From NCBI GenBank assembly GCA_029256625.1, contig JAQSXO010000008.1, positions 1 through 34,398 of the forward strand: a stretch of DNA of 34,398 nucleotides, in the 5' to 3' direction. Numbering within the stretch: the first letter of the stretch is position 1; the number at the start of each line of letters is the position of its first letter. Under the pieces are notes generated by a model. That model searched no databases, was not told the origin of the DNA, and was given only the letters and a program-made list of their open reading frames with translations. Both the position numbers and the translations under genes were made by a program. The DNA is from Cellulosimicrobium sp. (GTDB taxonomy: Bacteria; Actinomycetota; Actinomycetes; Actinomycetales; Cellulomonadaceae). Below, one piece after another: positions 19,410 to 28,020 of the stretch.

Positions 19410-20783
19410 ATGACCGCCACGACGGAGGACGCCGCGCGTCCCGCACCCGACCGCCCCTGGGCGGGCGACGTCGTCGGGCCCCGGACCAAGGGGTTGCGCC
19501 TCGACGGCCCGGAGACCGTCGCGGACGTGCTCGCGGGCTCGCCGCGCATCACGGACGCCGCGTTCTCCTGGCCGCTGCTCACGCTCGACGACGCGACGCT
19601 CGACCACAACGTCGGCGTGGTCGCGCGCGTGTGCGCGGAGCGCGGCGTCGAGCACGCGCCGCACGTGAAGACCACGATGTCGCGCGCCCTCTACGCGCGG
19701 CAGGCCGCCGCGGGCGCGTGGGGCGCGACGGTCGCGACCCCCGCGCAGCTCCGGACGGTGCGCGACTGGGGCGTGCCGCGCGTGCTGCTCGCGAACGAGC
19801 TGCTCGACCCACGCGAGATCGCGTGGCTGCGGGACGACCTGTCGGGCGTCCTCGACGGGGCCCCCGACGAGGTGTGGCTGTGCGTGGACTCGCCGCACGG
19901 CGTCGACCTGCTCGCGCGCGGGTTCTCCGACGCGCCCGCCGCCGTCCGGGCGCGCCTCGGCGTGCTCGTCGAGCTCGGCGTCCCGGGCGGGCGCACGGGC
20001 GTGCGCAGCACCGCCGCGGCGCTCGACCTCGCGCGCGCGGTCCACGCGTCCGGCCTGCGCGTGCTCGGCGTCACGGGGTACGAGGGTTCCGTCGCGGGCG
20101 GCACGACGGACGACGAGCTCGCCGCCGTCGCCGCGTGGTGCGACGGGCTGCGCGACCTCGGCGCCGCGTTCCTCCGCGAGGGCCTCGCGGGCGTCGACGA
20201 GCCGCTCGTGCTGTCCGCGGGCGGCAGCTCGTTCCTCGACGTCGTGCTGACCGAGCTGCCCGGGCCGGTCCCGGGCGCCGACGGGCGCGAGGTCGAGGTC
20301 CGCGTCGTCGTGCGCTCGGGCGCGTACGTCACGCACGACCACGGCTTCTACTCGCGCACCGACCCGTGGAGCCGCATCCCCGGCGCCGAGCCGCTGCGGG
20401 GCGCCGCGACGGTGTGGGGCCAGGTGCTGTCCGTCCCCGAGCCCGGCCTCGCGATCTGCGGCATCGGGCGCCGCGACGTGTCGTTCGACATCGACCTGCC
20501 CGTCGCGCTCTGGCTGCGCTCGCAGTCCGACGACGGCTGGCTGCCCGCGCGCGAGCTCGCCGGGACGCGCGTCACCGCGCTCAACGACCAGCACCTCTAC
20601 CTCGCGCTCGACGCGGGCGAGGCGGGTGCCAGCCAGGTCACCGGCCCCGCGACCGCCCAGGTGCGCCCGGGCGACGTCGTCGGGTTCGGCATCTCCCACC
20701 CCTGCACGACGTTCGACCGCTGGCGCGTGGCCGCCGTCGTGCGCGGCGACGAGGTCGTGGACCTCGCGACCGTCGATCTCTGA
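19410..20783 (+). CDS. PLP-dependent D-serine dehydratase-like / D-threonine aldolase-like (alanine racemase N-terminal fold) protein
   Basis: TPLLTLDD-like start, APHVKTTMSRALYARQAAAGAWGATVATPAQLRTVRDWGVPRVLLANELL (PLP-lysine region); C-terminal GIGRRDVSFDIDLP...NDQHLYL...GDVVGFGISHPCTTFDRW. Confidence 0.85.
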   Translation: MTATTEDAARPAPDRPWAGDVVGPRTKGLRLDGPETVADVLAGSPRITDAAFSWPLLTLDDATLDHNVGVVARVCAERGVEHAPHVKTTMSRALYARQAAAGAWGATVATPAQLRTVRDWGVPRVLLANELLDPREIAWLRDDLSGVLDGAPDEVWLCVDSPHGVDLLARGFSDAPAAVRARLGVLVELGVPGGRTGVRSTAAALDLARAVHASGLRVLGVTGYEGSVAGGTTDDELAAVAAWCDGLRDLGAAFLREGLAGVDEPLVLSAGGSSFLDVVLTELPGPVPGADGREVEVRVVVRSGAYVTHDHGFYSRTDPWSRIPGAEPLRGAATVWGQVLSVPEPGLAICGIGRRDVSFDIDLPVALWLRSQSDDGWLPARELAGTRVTALNDQHLYLALDAGEAGASQVTGPATAQVRPGDVVGFGISHPCTTFDRWRVAAVVRGDEVVDLATVDL

Positions 20784-20836
20784 CCATCGCCCGTGACCAC
20801 GCCGCCCAGCGACCCCCGAAGAACCGAGAGGACATC

Positions 20837-21244
20837 ATGACCAGCGAGAAGACCGCGATCTCGACCCCCGACGCCCCGGCCCCCGCGCACACGTTCCACC
20901 AGGGCGTGCGCAAGGGCCCGTTCGTCCAGGTCTCGGGCCAGGGCCCCGTCGACCCCGCGACGAACGAGTACCTGTACCCCGGTGACGTCGCCGCGCAGAC
21001 CACGCGCACGCTCGAGAACGTGCGGGCGATCGTCGAGGCGTCCGGTGCGACGTTCGACGACGTCGTCATGCTGCGCGTCTACCTCACCAAGCGCGAGGAC
21101 TTCCCGATCATGAACGACGCCTACGGCGCGTTCGTCGCGCAGCACACCTCGAAGGGCGTGCTCCCCAGCCGCACCACCGTGTTCACGGGCCTGCCCCGCG
21201 AGGAGATGCTCGTCGAGATCGACGCCTTCGCCATCACCGACTGA
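20837..21244 (+). CDS. RidA family protein (enamine/imine deaminase)
   Basis: FVQVSGQGPVDPATNEYLYPGDVAAQTTRTLENVRAIVEASGATFDDVVMLRVYL...PSRTTVFTGLPREEMLVEIDAFA. Confidence 0.92.
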   Translation: MTSEKTAISTPDAPAPAHTFHQGVRKGPFVQVSGQGPVDPATNEYLYPGDVAAQTTRTLENVRAIVEASGATFDDVVMLRVYLTKREDFPIMNDAYGAFVAQHTSKGVLPSRTTVFTGLPREEMLVEIDAFAITD

Positions 21245-21255
21245 TCCCGCCCCGC

Positions 21256-21317
21256 GCTGTGGGCGTGAGACGGGCCCGGTTCTCGGTCGAGAACCGGGCC
21301 CATCTCATGCCCACAGC
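21256..21317. terminator. Long hairpin between convergent ridA-like gene and mntP
   Basis: GCTGTGGGC/GCCCACAGC, TGAGA/TCTCA, GGGCCCGGTTCTC/GAGAACCGGGCCC, loop GGTC; one G.T and one mismatch. Confidence 0.75.
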
Positions 21318-21328
21318 CGGTCGACGGG

Positions 21329-21988
21329 TCAGAGCAGGTGCGCGAGCAGGATACGCACGCCCAGCAGGACGAGCACGGCGCCGCCCGCGACGGTCGCCCA
21401 GCGGCCCAGACGCTCGCCCACGCGCGCACCGACCCGCACCCCGAGCCCGGAGAGCACGAGCGTCACGACGCCCACGAGCGCGACGGCGGGGAGGATCGGG
21501 ACGCCGAGCACCGCGAACGTGACGCCCGAGGCGGCCGCGTCGATCGAGGTCGCGATCGCCAGCGGGAGCAGCACGCGGTAGGCCACGCGGGGGCGCCGGG
21601 TGACGGGCGGCGCGAGCGTCGCGACGGTCGTCGGCCCGCCGGAGGCACCGGCGTCCGCGGCCACGCCCTGTTCTCCCGCGGGTCCCTCCACGTGCTCGAC
21701 GGCGTGCCCGGCCTCGTCCTGGAGACCCTCCTTGACCATGTGCGCGCCCACGAAGGCGAGCATCCCGAACGCGATCCACGGCGCCACGCCGGAGACCGCG
21801 TCGGCGAACCACGTGGACAGCGCCCACCCGGCGAGCGGCATGAGGGCCTGGAAGAGGCCGAAGAGGACCGCGACGCGCGCGGTCTCCCGCCACGTCGGGC
21901 GCCGCATCCGGGTGCCCTGCGCGAGCGCCACGGCGAACGCGTCCGCCGCGAGCGCGACGGCGACCACCACGAGCTCGAGAATTCCCAC
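21329..21988 (-). CDS. mntP: Manganese efflux pump MntP family
   Basis: VVVAVALAADAFAVALAQG, LFGLFQALMPLAGW, LPLAIATSIDAAASGVTFAVLG; GTG start 21988. Confidence 0.88.
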   Translation of the reverse strand: MGILELVVVAVALAADAFAVALAQGTRMRRPTWRETARVAVLFGLFQALMPLAGWALSTWFADAVSGVAPWIAFGMLAFVGAHMVKEGLQDEAGHAVEHVEGPAGEQGVAADAGASGGPTTVATLAPPVTRRPRVAYRVLLPLAIATSIDAAASGVTFAVLGVPILPAVALVGVVTLVLSGLGVRVGARVGERLGRWATVAGGAVLVLLGVRILLAHLL

Positions 21989-22052
21989 GAGAAAGCAGCC
22001 TAGAAAGCGCCGACTGAATGCGTCCAGGTGCGTCGGGGTGACGCTGATCTCG

Positions 22053-22109
22053 GCATTTCCGGACGTGGCTCCCAGCATTCCTGGACGCGCTTTCCCGAAT
22101 TCCTGGATG
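22053..22109. repeat. Three direct motif copies at exact 22-bp spacing
   Basis: GCATTTCCGGACG (22053), GCATTCCTGGACG (22075), GAATTCCTGGATG (22097); inverted partial CGTCCAGG at 22021-22028. Confidence 0.7.
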
Positions 22110-22198
22110 CGGACGTCCACAACCTCAGGGTGCGGGCGTCCGCGGCACGGCTGCGCCCGCGTGGGAGGCGACGCGTAGCGTGCGCGGCGGAGGTGACG

Positions 22199-23410
22199 AT
22201 GCTCGCGACGATCGCCGTAGAGGGGTACCGCTCCCTGCGCAGCCTCGTGCTGCCGCTCGACCGGCTCACGGTCGTGACCGGCGCCAACGGGACCGGGAAG
22301 TCGAGCCTGTACCGCGCGCTGCGCCTGCTCGCGGAGTGCGCGCTCGGGGGCGCGGTGGGGGCGGTCGCGCGCGAGGGCGGGCTGCGCTCGACGCTGTGGG
22401 CCGGGCCGGAGCAGGGCGGCAGCCGCGCGCTGCGTGACGGCGGCCCGGTGCAGGGCACCCGGCGGACCGCGCCCGTCGCGTTGCGGCTGGGGTTCGCGGG
22501 CGCCGCTCCGGGCGACCTCGGCTACGCCGTCGACCTCGGGCTGCCGCAGCACCCCGGCTCGGCGTTCGGCCTCGACCCGGAGATCAAGGTCGAGACGATC
22601 TGGTCCGGACCTGCCCCGCGCCCCGCGACGCTCCAGGTCGAGCGGCGGGGGCCCGCCGTCCGCGTGCGGGACGACGCCGGAGGCTGGGTCTCCTCCCCTG
22701 CTCGCCTCCGGTCGTTCGACAGCGTGCTCACCGAGCTGGTCGACCCGATGGGCGCGCCGGAGGTCGTCGCCGTGCGCGAGGCCCTGCGCTCGTGGCGGTT
22801 CTACGACCAGCTCCGCACCGACGCCGGCTCCCCGGCACGCGCACCGCAGGTCGGCACCCGCACTCCGGTCCTCGCGCACGACGGGGCGGACCTCGCCGCG
22901 GCGCTCGAGACCGTGCGCGACCTCGGCCGGGGCGACGAGCTCGACGCCGCCGTCGCGCGCGCGTTCCCCGGGAGCAGCCTCGCGGTGCAGGCCGACGACG
23001 GACGGTTCGAGCTCGCCCTCCACCAGCAAGGCCTGCTGCGACCGCTCACCGGCGCCGAGCTGAGCGACGGCACGCTGCGCTACCTGTTCCTCGTCGCCGC
23101 GCTGCTCTCGCCGCGCCCGCCCGAGCTCCTCGTGCTCAACGAGCCCGAGACGAGCCTGCACCCCGACCTGCTGCCCGCGCTCGGCGCGCTCGTGCACGCC
23201 GCGGCCCGGGAGACGCAGGTCGTCGTGGTGACCCACGCGGCGCCGCTCGTCGAGGCGCTGCGGGACGCGACGGCGTCGGGCGCGGCGGACCTGCCGGGCC
23301 CCGACGACCTCCTCGAGGTCGAGCTCGTCCGCTCTCCGTCCGGCGAGACGACGGTCGCCGGGCGTGAGGGTCTGCTCGACCAGCCGCCGTGGACGTGGCC
23401 CCGGCGGTGA
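22199..23410 (+). CDS. AAA-family ATPase (RecF/OLD-like predicted ATPase)
   Basis: GANGTGKSSLYRAL Walker A; ELSDGTLRYLFLVAALLSPRPPELLVLNEPETSLHPDLLPAL signature and Walker B. Confidence 0.87.
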   Translation: MLATIAVEGYRSLRSLVLPLDRLTVVTGANGTGKSSLYRALRLLAECALGGAVGAVAREGGLRSTLWAGPEQGGSRALRDGGPVQGTRRTAPVALRLGFAGAAPGDLGYAVDLGLPQHPGSAFGLDPEIKVETIWSGPAPRPATLQVERRGPAVRVRDDAGGWVSSPARLRSFDSVLTELVDPMGAPEVVAVREALRSWRFYDQLRTDAGSPARAPQVGTRTPVLAHDGADLAAALETVRDLGRGDELDAAVARAFPGSSLAVQADDGRFELALHQQGLLRPLTGAELSDGTLRYLFLVAALLSPRPPELLVLNEPETSLHPDLLPALGALVHAAARETQVVVVTHAAPLVEALRDATASGAADLPGPDDLLEVELVRSPSGETTVAGREGLLDQPPWTWPRR

Positions 23411-23459
23411 CACCGCGGGCCGGGGCTTCGGGGCTCGGCCCCCGGCGTCGGGGCGGCGG

Positions 23460-24662
23460 TCAGCGCCGCGAGGCGACGTGCAGGCTCGTGACCGTCGCGG
23501 CGAGGTCGGTCAGACGGGATGCCGTGCGGTCGAGCAGCTCGTCGAGCGCGATGGGCCCGGGCGCGATGCTGAACGCCGCGGCGATCCCGGCGTCGCGCGC
23601 CTGGTGGGCCGGCAGCAGGACGCGCCCCGCGAGCACGACGACCGGCGGCCGGTGCGGCGCCTCGGCGGCGAGCGCACCCATCGCGTCGGCGACCTTCCCG
23701 TTGACCGACTGCGAGTCGAACGACCCCTCGCCCGTGACGACCAGGTCCGCGCGACGGATCGCGTCCGGCAGCCCGACCGCCTCGGCGACGAGGCGCGCGC
23801 CGGGCTCCAACTCGGCGCCGAGGACGCCGACCATCGCCGCGGGCACGCCCCCCGCCGCGCCCGCGCCCGCGAGCTCCGACACGTCGAAGCCGGACTCCTC
23901 GACGAGCACTCCCGCCCAGCGGCGCAGCGCGTCGTCGAGGAACGCCACGTCCGCCTCCTGCGCACCCTTCTGCGGCCCGAACACGTGCGCCGCGCCACGC
24001 TCGCCGTGCAGCGGGTTGGTCACGTCGACCGCGAGGCGCCAGCGCACGTCGCGGGCGCGCGGGTGCAGCCCGGACAGGTCGAGGCGCGCGACCTGCGCGA
24101 GCCCCTCGCCGCCGTCGGGCACCTGCTCCCCGGCGCCGTCCAGGAGCCGCGCGCCGAGGCCGGTGAGGATCCCCGCGCCGCCGTCGGTCGACGCCGACCC
24201 GCCGAGGCACACGATCACCTCGTCCACGCCCGCGTCGAGCACGGCCGCGGCCGCCGCGCCGGTGCCGAGGGTGTGCGCGTGCAGGGGCTGGAGCGCGACG
24301 TCGCTCACCTGCGGCAGTCCGCTCGCCTCCGCGAGCTCCACGACGCCCAGGCGCCCGTCGGCCGAGACCCCGTACCGCGCGGTGCGCGCGCGGCCGATCG
24401 CGTCGACCGTCGCGACCTCGCGTGCCGGCACGCCCCACACCGCGAGCAGCGCCTCGAGCGTCCCCTCGCCGCCGTCGGCCATGGGGAGCTCGACGACCTC
24501 GGCGTCGGGGACGACGCTGCGGATGCCGGCGGCGACGGCGTGCGCGACGTCCGGGGCGCTCAGGCTGCCCTTGAACGAGTCGGGCGCGACGACGACGCGC
24601 AGCGGGCCGTCGGGACGCGGCTGGGCGGGACCGGTCGGGGTGGTGCTCGGCGTTGAGGACAC
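23460..24662 (-). CDS. Glycerate kinase
   Basis: VVVAPDSFKGSLSAPDVAHAVAAGI, ELPMADGGEGTLEAL, GGSASTDGGAGILTGLGARLLD. Confidence 0.93.
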   Translation of the reverse strand: MSSTPSTTPTGPAQPRPDGPLRVVVAPDSFKGSLSAPDVAHAVAAGIRSVVPDAEVVELPMADGGEGTLEALLAVWGVPAREVATVDAIGRARTARYGVSADGRLGVVELAEASGLPQVSDVALQPLHAHTLGTGAAAAAVLDAGVDEVIVCLGGSASTDGGAGILTGLGARLLDGAGEQVPDGGEGLAQVARLDLSGLHPRARDVRWRLAVDVTNPLHGERGAAHVFGPQKGAQEADVAFLDDALRRWAGVLVEESGFDVSELAGAGAAGGVPAAMVGVLGAELEPGARLVAEAVGLPDAIRRADLVVTGEGSFDSQSVNGKVADAMGALAAEAPHRPPVVVLAGRVLLPAHQARDAGIAAAFSIAPGPIALDELLDRTASRLTDLAATVTSLHVASRR

Positions 24663-24739
24663 GCTCGCATCCTAGGCAGCCGGACCCGCCCTGGTCCGCC
24701 CGGGAACGGACGGACCGGACGTGTTCCCCGCCACAACGG

Positions 24740-25261
24740 TCAGGGTCGCCGCGCGTCCGGGACCGCGTCCGGGATCTCGGTCTGTGCCGCGCGCAGCCGC
24801 TCGAGGAGCCCGCCGAGCGTCGCGAGCTCGTCGTCGTCGAGCGCCCCGCCCACGTAGGTCGCGATCGCGCGCGCGTGCGCGCGGCCGGTCGCCCGCTGGA
24901 GGTCCCGGCCCGCCGGGGTGAGGCGGACGAGCGTGCCGCGCGCGTCGTCGGGCGCGGACGTCCGCTCGACGAGGCCGCGCGTCGCCAGCCGGTCCACCAT
25001 GCGGCTCAGCGAGGGCTGGCTGAGCAGGATGTAGACGTTGAGGTCGCGCAGGCGCATCCCCTCGTCGGGGCCCTTGGTGAGCGAGAAGAGCACGTCGTAC
25101 TCGCGCAGGGTGAGTCCGTCCCAGACCGGGTCGGACTGGAGCCGGCGCATGATCGTGACCTGCGCCCGGAAGAGCGACTCCCACGTCTCGACCGCGAGCC
25201 GCGGGTTCGCGTGCCCGGGTGCGGTCACGGGTCCGTCGTCGCGGTGGCCCTGCTCGGCCAT
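24740..25261 (-). CDS. MarR-family transcriptional regulator
   Basis: LREYDVLFSLTKGPDEGMRLRDLNVYILLSQPSLSRMVDRLATRGLVERTSAPDDARGTLVRLTPAG winged-helix pattern; ATG 25261. Confidence 0.9.
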   Translation of the reverse strand: MAEQGHRDDGPVTAPGHANPRLAVETWESLFRAQVTIMRRLQSDPVWDGLTLREYDVLFSLTKGPDEGMRLRDLNVYILLSQPSLSRMVDRLATRGLVERTSAPDDARGTLVRLTPAGRDLQRATGRAHARAIATYVGGALDDDELATLGGLLERLRAAQTEIPDAVPDARRP

Positions 25262-25281
25262 GACACCCCCGGACGGCTCGA

Positions 25282-25299
25282 TCGATGCGTTCGCATCGA
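25282..25299. promoter_or_regulatory. TCGATGCG-TT-CGCATCGA inverted repeat, candidate MarR autoregulatory operator
   Basis: 8-bp perfect arms, about 20 bp upstream of the marR start. Confidence 0.5.
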
Positions 25300-25321
25300 C
25301 CATACCCGCTGGCGGGGAGGA

Positions 25322-26083
25322 TCAGCGGCCGAGGCGGCGCTCGCGCTGGGAGTACGCGCGCAGCGCGCGCAGGTAGTCCACGCGCCGGAAGTCGGGCCAG
25401 TACGCCTCGCAGAAGTAGAACTCCGAGTGCGCGCTCTGCCAGAGCAGGAACCCGCCGAGGCGCTGCTCGCCCGACGTGCGGATGACGAGCTCCGGGTCCG
25501 GCTGCCCCTTGGTGTACAGGTGCTCCTCGATGTGCTCGACGTCGAGGTTCTCCGCAAGGTCCTGCAGGCGCGCGCCCGCGGCCGCCTGCTCGCGGAGGTA
25601 GGAGCGCACGGCGTCGGCGATCTCGTGCCGGCCGCCGTACCCGATGGCCACGTTCACCTGGAGCCCGTCGACCGAGGCCGTGCGCTGCTGCGCCTCGCGC
25701 AGCGCGCCGACGAGGCGCTCGGGGAGCAGGTCGAGCCGGCCCATGACCCGAAGGCGCCAGCGGCCCGAGTCGGCGAGGTCGCGCACCGCGTCCTCGATGA
25801 TGTCGAGCAGCGCGGAGAGCTCCTCCTGCGAGCGCGACAGGTTGTCGGTCGAGAGCATCCACAGCGTGACGACCTCGACGCCCTGGTCCTCGCTCCAGCC
25901 CAGGAACTCCGCGATCTTGTCCGCACCACGGCGGTGGCCGGTCGCCGTCGACTCGCCGAACGAGCGCGCCCAGCGCCGGTTGCCGTCGAGGATGACGCCC
26001 ACGTGGCGCGGCACGCTCTCGTGCGAGAGAGTCGCTGCGAGGCGACGCTCGTAGAGTCCGTAGACAGGGCGGGGCAGGCGCAC
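25322..26083 (-). CDS. Short-chain Z-isoprenyl diphosphate synthase (UppS family)
   Basis: HVGVILDGNRRWA, STDNLSRSQEE, VNVAIGYGGRHEI, DPELVIRTSGEQRLGGFLLWQSAHSEFYF. Confidence 0.93.
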   Translation of the reverse strand: MRLPRPVYGLYERRLAATLSHESVPRHVGVILDGNRRWARSFGESTATGHRRGADKIAEFLGWSEDQGVEVVTLWMLSTDNLSRSQEELSALLDIIEDAVRDLADSGRWRLRVMGRLDLLPERLVGALREAQQRTASVDGLQVNVAIGYGGRHEIADAVRSYLREQAAAGARLQDLAENLDVEHIEEHLYTKGQPDPELVIRTSGEQRLGGFLLWQSAHSEFYFCEAYWPDFRRVDYLRALRAYSQRERRLGR

Positions 26084-26258
26084 GACGGTTCCTCGACGGT
26101 GGAAGGACGGGTGTCGCCCGGCGGGCTGGTCCTTTTCGGGACGAGCGGGCCGAACCCGCACACGCTACCGCTCCGCGTCGCCGGGACGGCAGGGCAGCGG
26201 CGGCCGTCCACGCCCCTGCCCAGGATCTTCACACCGCGGCGCCGCGCGCGGTGGTCTA

Positions 26259-26291
26259 CCTACGCTGCCGTAACCTACGATGGCGTAGGTT
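26259..26291. promoter_or_regulatory. Overlapping TACG-N4-CGTA palindromes in the divergent uppS-like / hlyIII promoter region
   Basis: AACCTACG-ATGG-CGTAGGTT (26272-26291) perfect 8-bp arms; weaker ACCTACG-CTGC-CGTA beside it. Confidence 0.6.
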
Positions 26292-26376
26292 TGACCGGGA
26301 CGGCACCGTGGGCCGCCCCGTCGACCGGAGCCCGACCCTGACCGCGCCCGATCCGGCCCGACCCCGAGGAGACGCC

Positions 26377-27120
26377 GTGGACCGACCGACCGACAGCGAC
26401 CGCACCCCGAGCGCGTCCGACGCCGGAGCCCTGGAGAACGTCCGCGAGAGCGTGGGCGACGCCGTCGAGAAGGTCGCCGAGGCGGTCAAGCCGCGGCTGC
26501 GCGGGTGGATCCACGCCGGGACGTTCCCCTTCGTCCTCGTCGCGAGCATCGTCCTCGTCGTCGTCGCGCCGCCGGTCGCGGGCAAGGTGTCGTGCGCGAT
26601 CTTCGGGCTCAGCGCGTGCCTGCTCTTCGGCACGAGCGCGGTCTACCACCGCGGCACGTGGTCGCCGCGCGTCGCCGGGGTCCTCCGCCGCGCCGACCAC
26701 TCGAACATCTTCCTCATCATCGCCGGCACCTACACGCCCCTCGCGGTGCTCCTGCTCCCCCAGCGGACGGCGACCATCCTGCTCGCGATCGTGTGGGGCG
26801 GAGCCGTCCTCGGCCTCCTCGCCCGGATCCTGTGGCTCGACGCCCCGCGCTGGGTCTACGTGCCGATCTACGTCGCCCTCGGCTGGGTCGCCGTCGGCTA
26901 CATGCCGCAGTTCTGGACCACGACGAACGGGCCCGCGATCGTCTGGCTCGTCGCCGTGGGCGGCCTCGCCTACACGCTCGGCGCGGTCGTCTACGGCATC
27001 AAGAAGCCCAACCCGAGCCCTCGCTGGTTCGGCTTCCACGAGATCTTCCACGTGCTCACCGTCGTCGGGTTCACGTGCCACTACGTCGCGATCATGCTGG
27101 CGGCTGTCGCGGCGCGCTGA
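26377..27120 (+). CDS. Hemolysin III / PAQR family membrane protein (TrhA)
   Basis: GTSAVYHRGTWSPRVAGVLRRADHSNIFLIIAGTYTPLAVL and HEIFHVLTVVGFTCHYVAI. Confidence 0.92.
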   Translation: MDRPTDSDRTPSASDAGALENVRESVGDAVEKVAEAVKPRLRGWIHAGTFPFVLVASIVLVVVAPPVAGKVSCAIFGLSACLLFGTSAVYHRGTWSPRVAGVLRRADHSNIFLIIAGTYTPLAVLLLPQRTATILLAIVWGGAVLGLLARILWLDAPRWVYVPIYVALGWVAVGYMPQFWTTTNGPAIVWLVAVGGLAYTLGAVVYGIKKPNPSPRWFGFHEIFHVLTVVGFTCHYVAIMLAAVAAR

Positions 27121-27160
27121 GGGCACCCTGGCGGGCCATCAGACCGCCACGCGCGCGGTC

Positions 27161-27178
27161 GCCGGGGGTCGCCCCGGC
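27161..27178. terminator. Hairpin GCCGGGG-GTCG-CCCCGGC between convergent genes
   Basis: 7-bp perfect GC stem, 4-nt loop. Confidence 0.45.
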
Positions 27179-27211
27179 GGGGCACCTCCCGAGGGGCGGC
27201 GCGGTGCAGGC

Positions 27212-28018
27212 TCAGTCGCGCGGGACGACGGCGTAGCGGCGGTTGGCGAGGGACGGGTTGCGCTCGCGCACGCTGGCCAGGGCCGCAGGGTCGAGGTCGG
27301 CGCTGCGGAGCTCGGCGCGCTCGCCCAGCTCGAGCCCGACCTGCCCGTCCGGGCCGACGAGGAGCGAGCGCCCGGTCACGCCCTTGCCCGCCTGGCCGAC
27401 CGCGAGCACGACGGCGGTGTTCTCGATCGCCCGCGCGCGGGCGAGGGTGCGCCACTGGTCCGCCTTGAGGTCGCCCGCCGCCCACGCCGCGGGCACGACC
27501 AGCACGTCCGCGCCGGCGTCGACGAGACGGCGCGCGCTCTCGGGGAAGCGCAGGTCGTAGCACGTCATGACGCCGAACGTCAGGTCGCCGACGGGCAGCA
27601 CCAGCGGGGGTGCCGCCGGGTCGCCGGCGTCGAGCCGGTCGGACTCCCGGTGCCCGAACGCGTCGTAGAGGTGCACCTTGCGGTAGGTGCCCACGAGCTG
27701 CCCGGACGCGTCGACGGCGACCACGACGTTGACCGCGCGCCCCGCCGCGCTGCCCGGCACGAGCGTGCCCGCGATCGCGGCGACACCGTGCTCGCGCGCG
27801 AGCCGGCGCAGGGTCGTCACGAACGGCCCGTCGAGCGGCTCGGCGTGCTCGACGCCCGTGCCCCGCGGGTCGAAGCCGGCCGCGTACTCGGGCAGCACGA
27901 GCAGGTCGGCGTCCACGCGCGCGGCCTCGCGGAACGCCGCGCCGACCGCGACGAGGTTGGCCACGTGGTCGGCGGAGACCTCGAGCTGCCCGATCGTGAC
28001 GCGCGCCCCGGTGACCAT
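27212..28018 (-). CDS. Carbon-nitrogen hydrolase (nitrilase/Nit family amidase)
   Basis: LLVLPEYAAG (Glu), YRKVHLYDAFG (Lys), FGVMTCYDLRFPE (Cys) catalytic triad. Confidence 0.92.
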   Translation of the reverse strand: MVTGARVTIGQLEVSADHVANLVAVGAAFREAARVDADLLVLPEYAAGFDPRGTGVEHAEPLDGPFVTTLRRLAREHGVAAIAGTLVPGSAAGRAVNVVVAVDASGQLVGTYRKVHLYDAFGHRESDRLDAGDPAAPPLVLPVGDLTFGVMTCYDLRFPESARRLVDAGADVLVVPAAWAAGDLKADQWRTLARARAIENTAVVLAVGQAGKGVTGRSLLVGPDGQVGLELGERAELRSADLDPAALASVRERNPSLANRRYAVVPRD

Positions 28019-28020
28019 GG

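Noticed and set aside
21256-21317. Fourth copy of the dispersed palindrome family
   Set aside because: Shares only GGTCGAGAAC; arms and layout differ from copies 1 and 2
21989-22198. yybP-ykoY Mn riboswitch upstream of mntP
   Set aside because: I could not recognise the conserved sequence of that riboswitch; only the 22-bp repeats stand out. An Infernal search would settle it
22199-23410. Defence system centred on the AAA ATPase
   Set aside because: Neighbours are mntP and glycerate kinase; no nuclease, methylase, reverse transcriptase or toxin nearby
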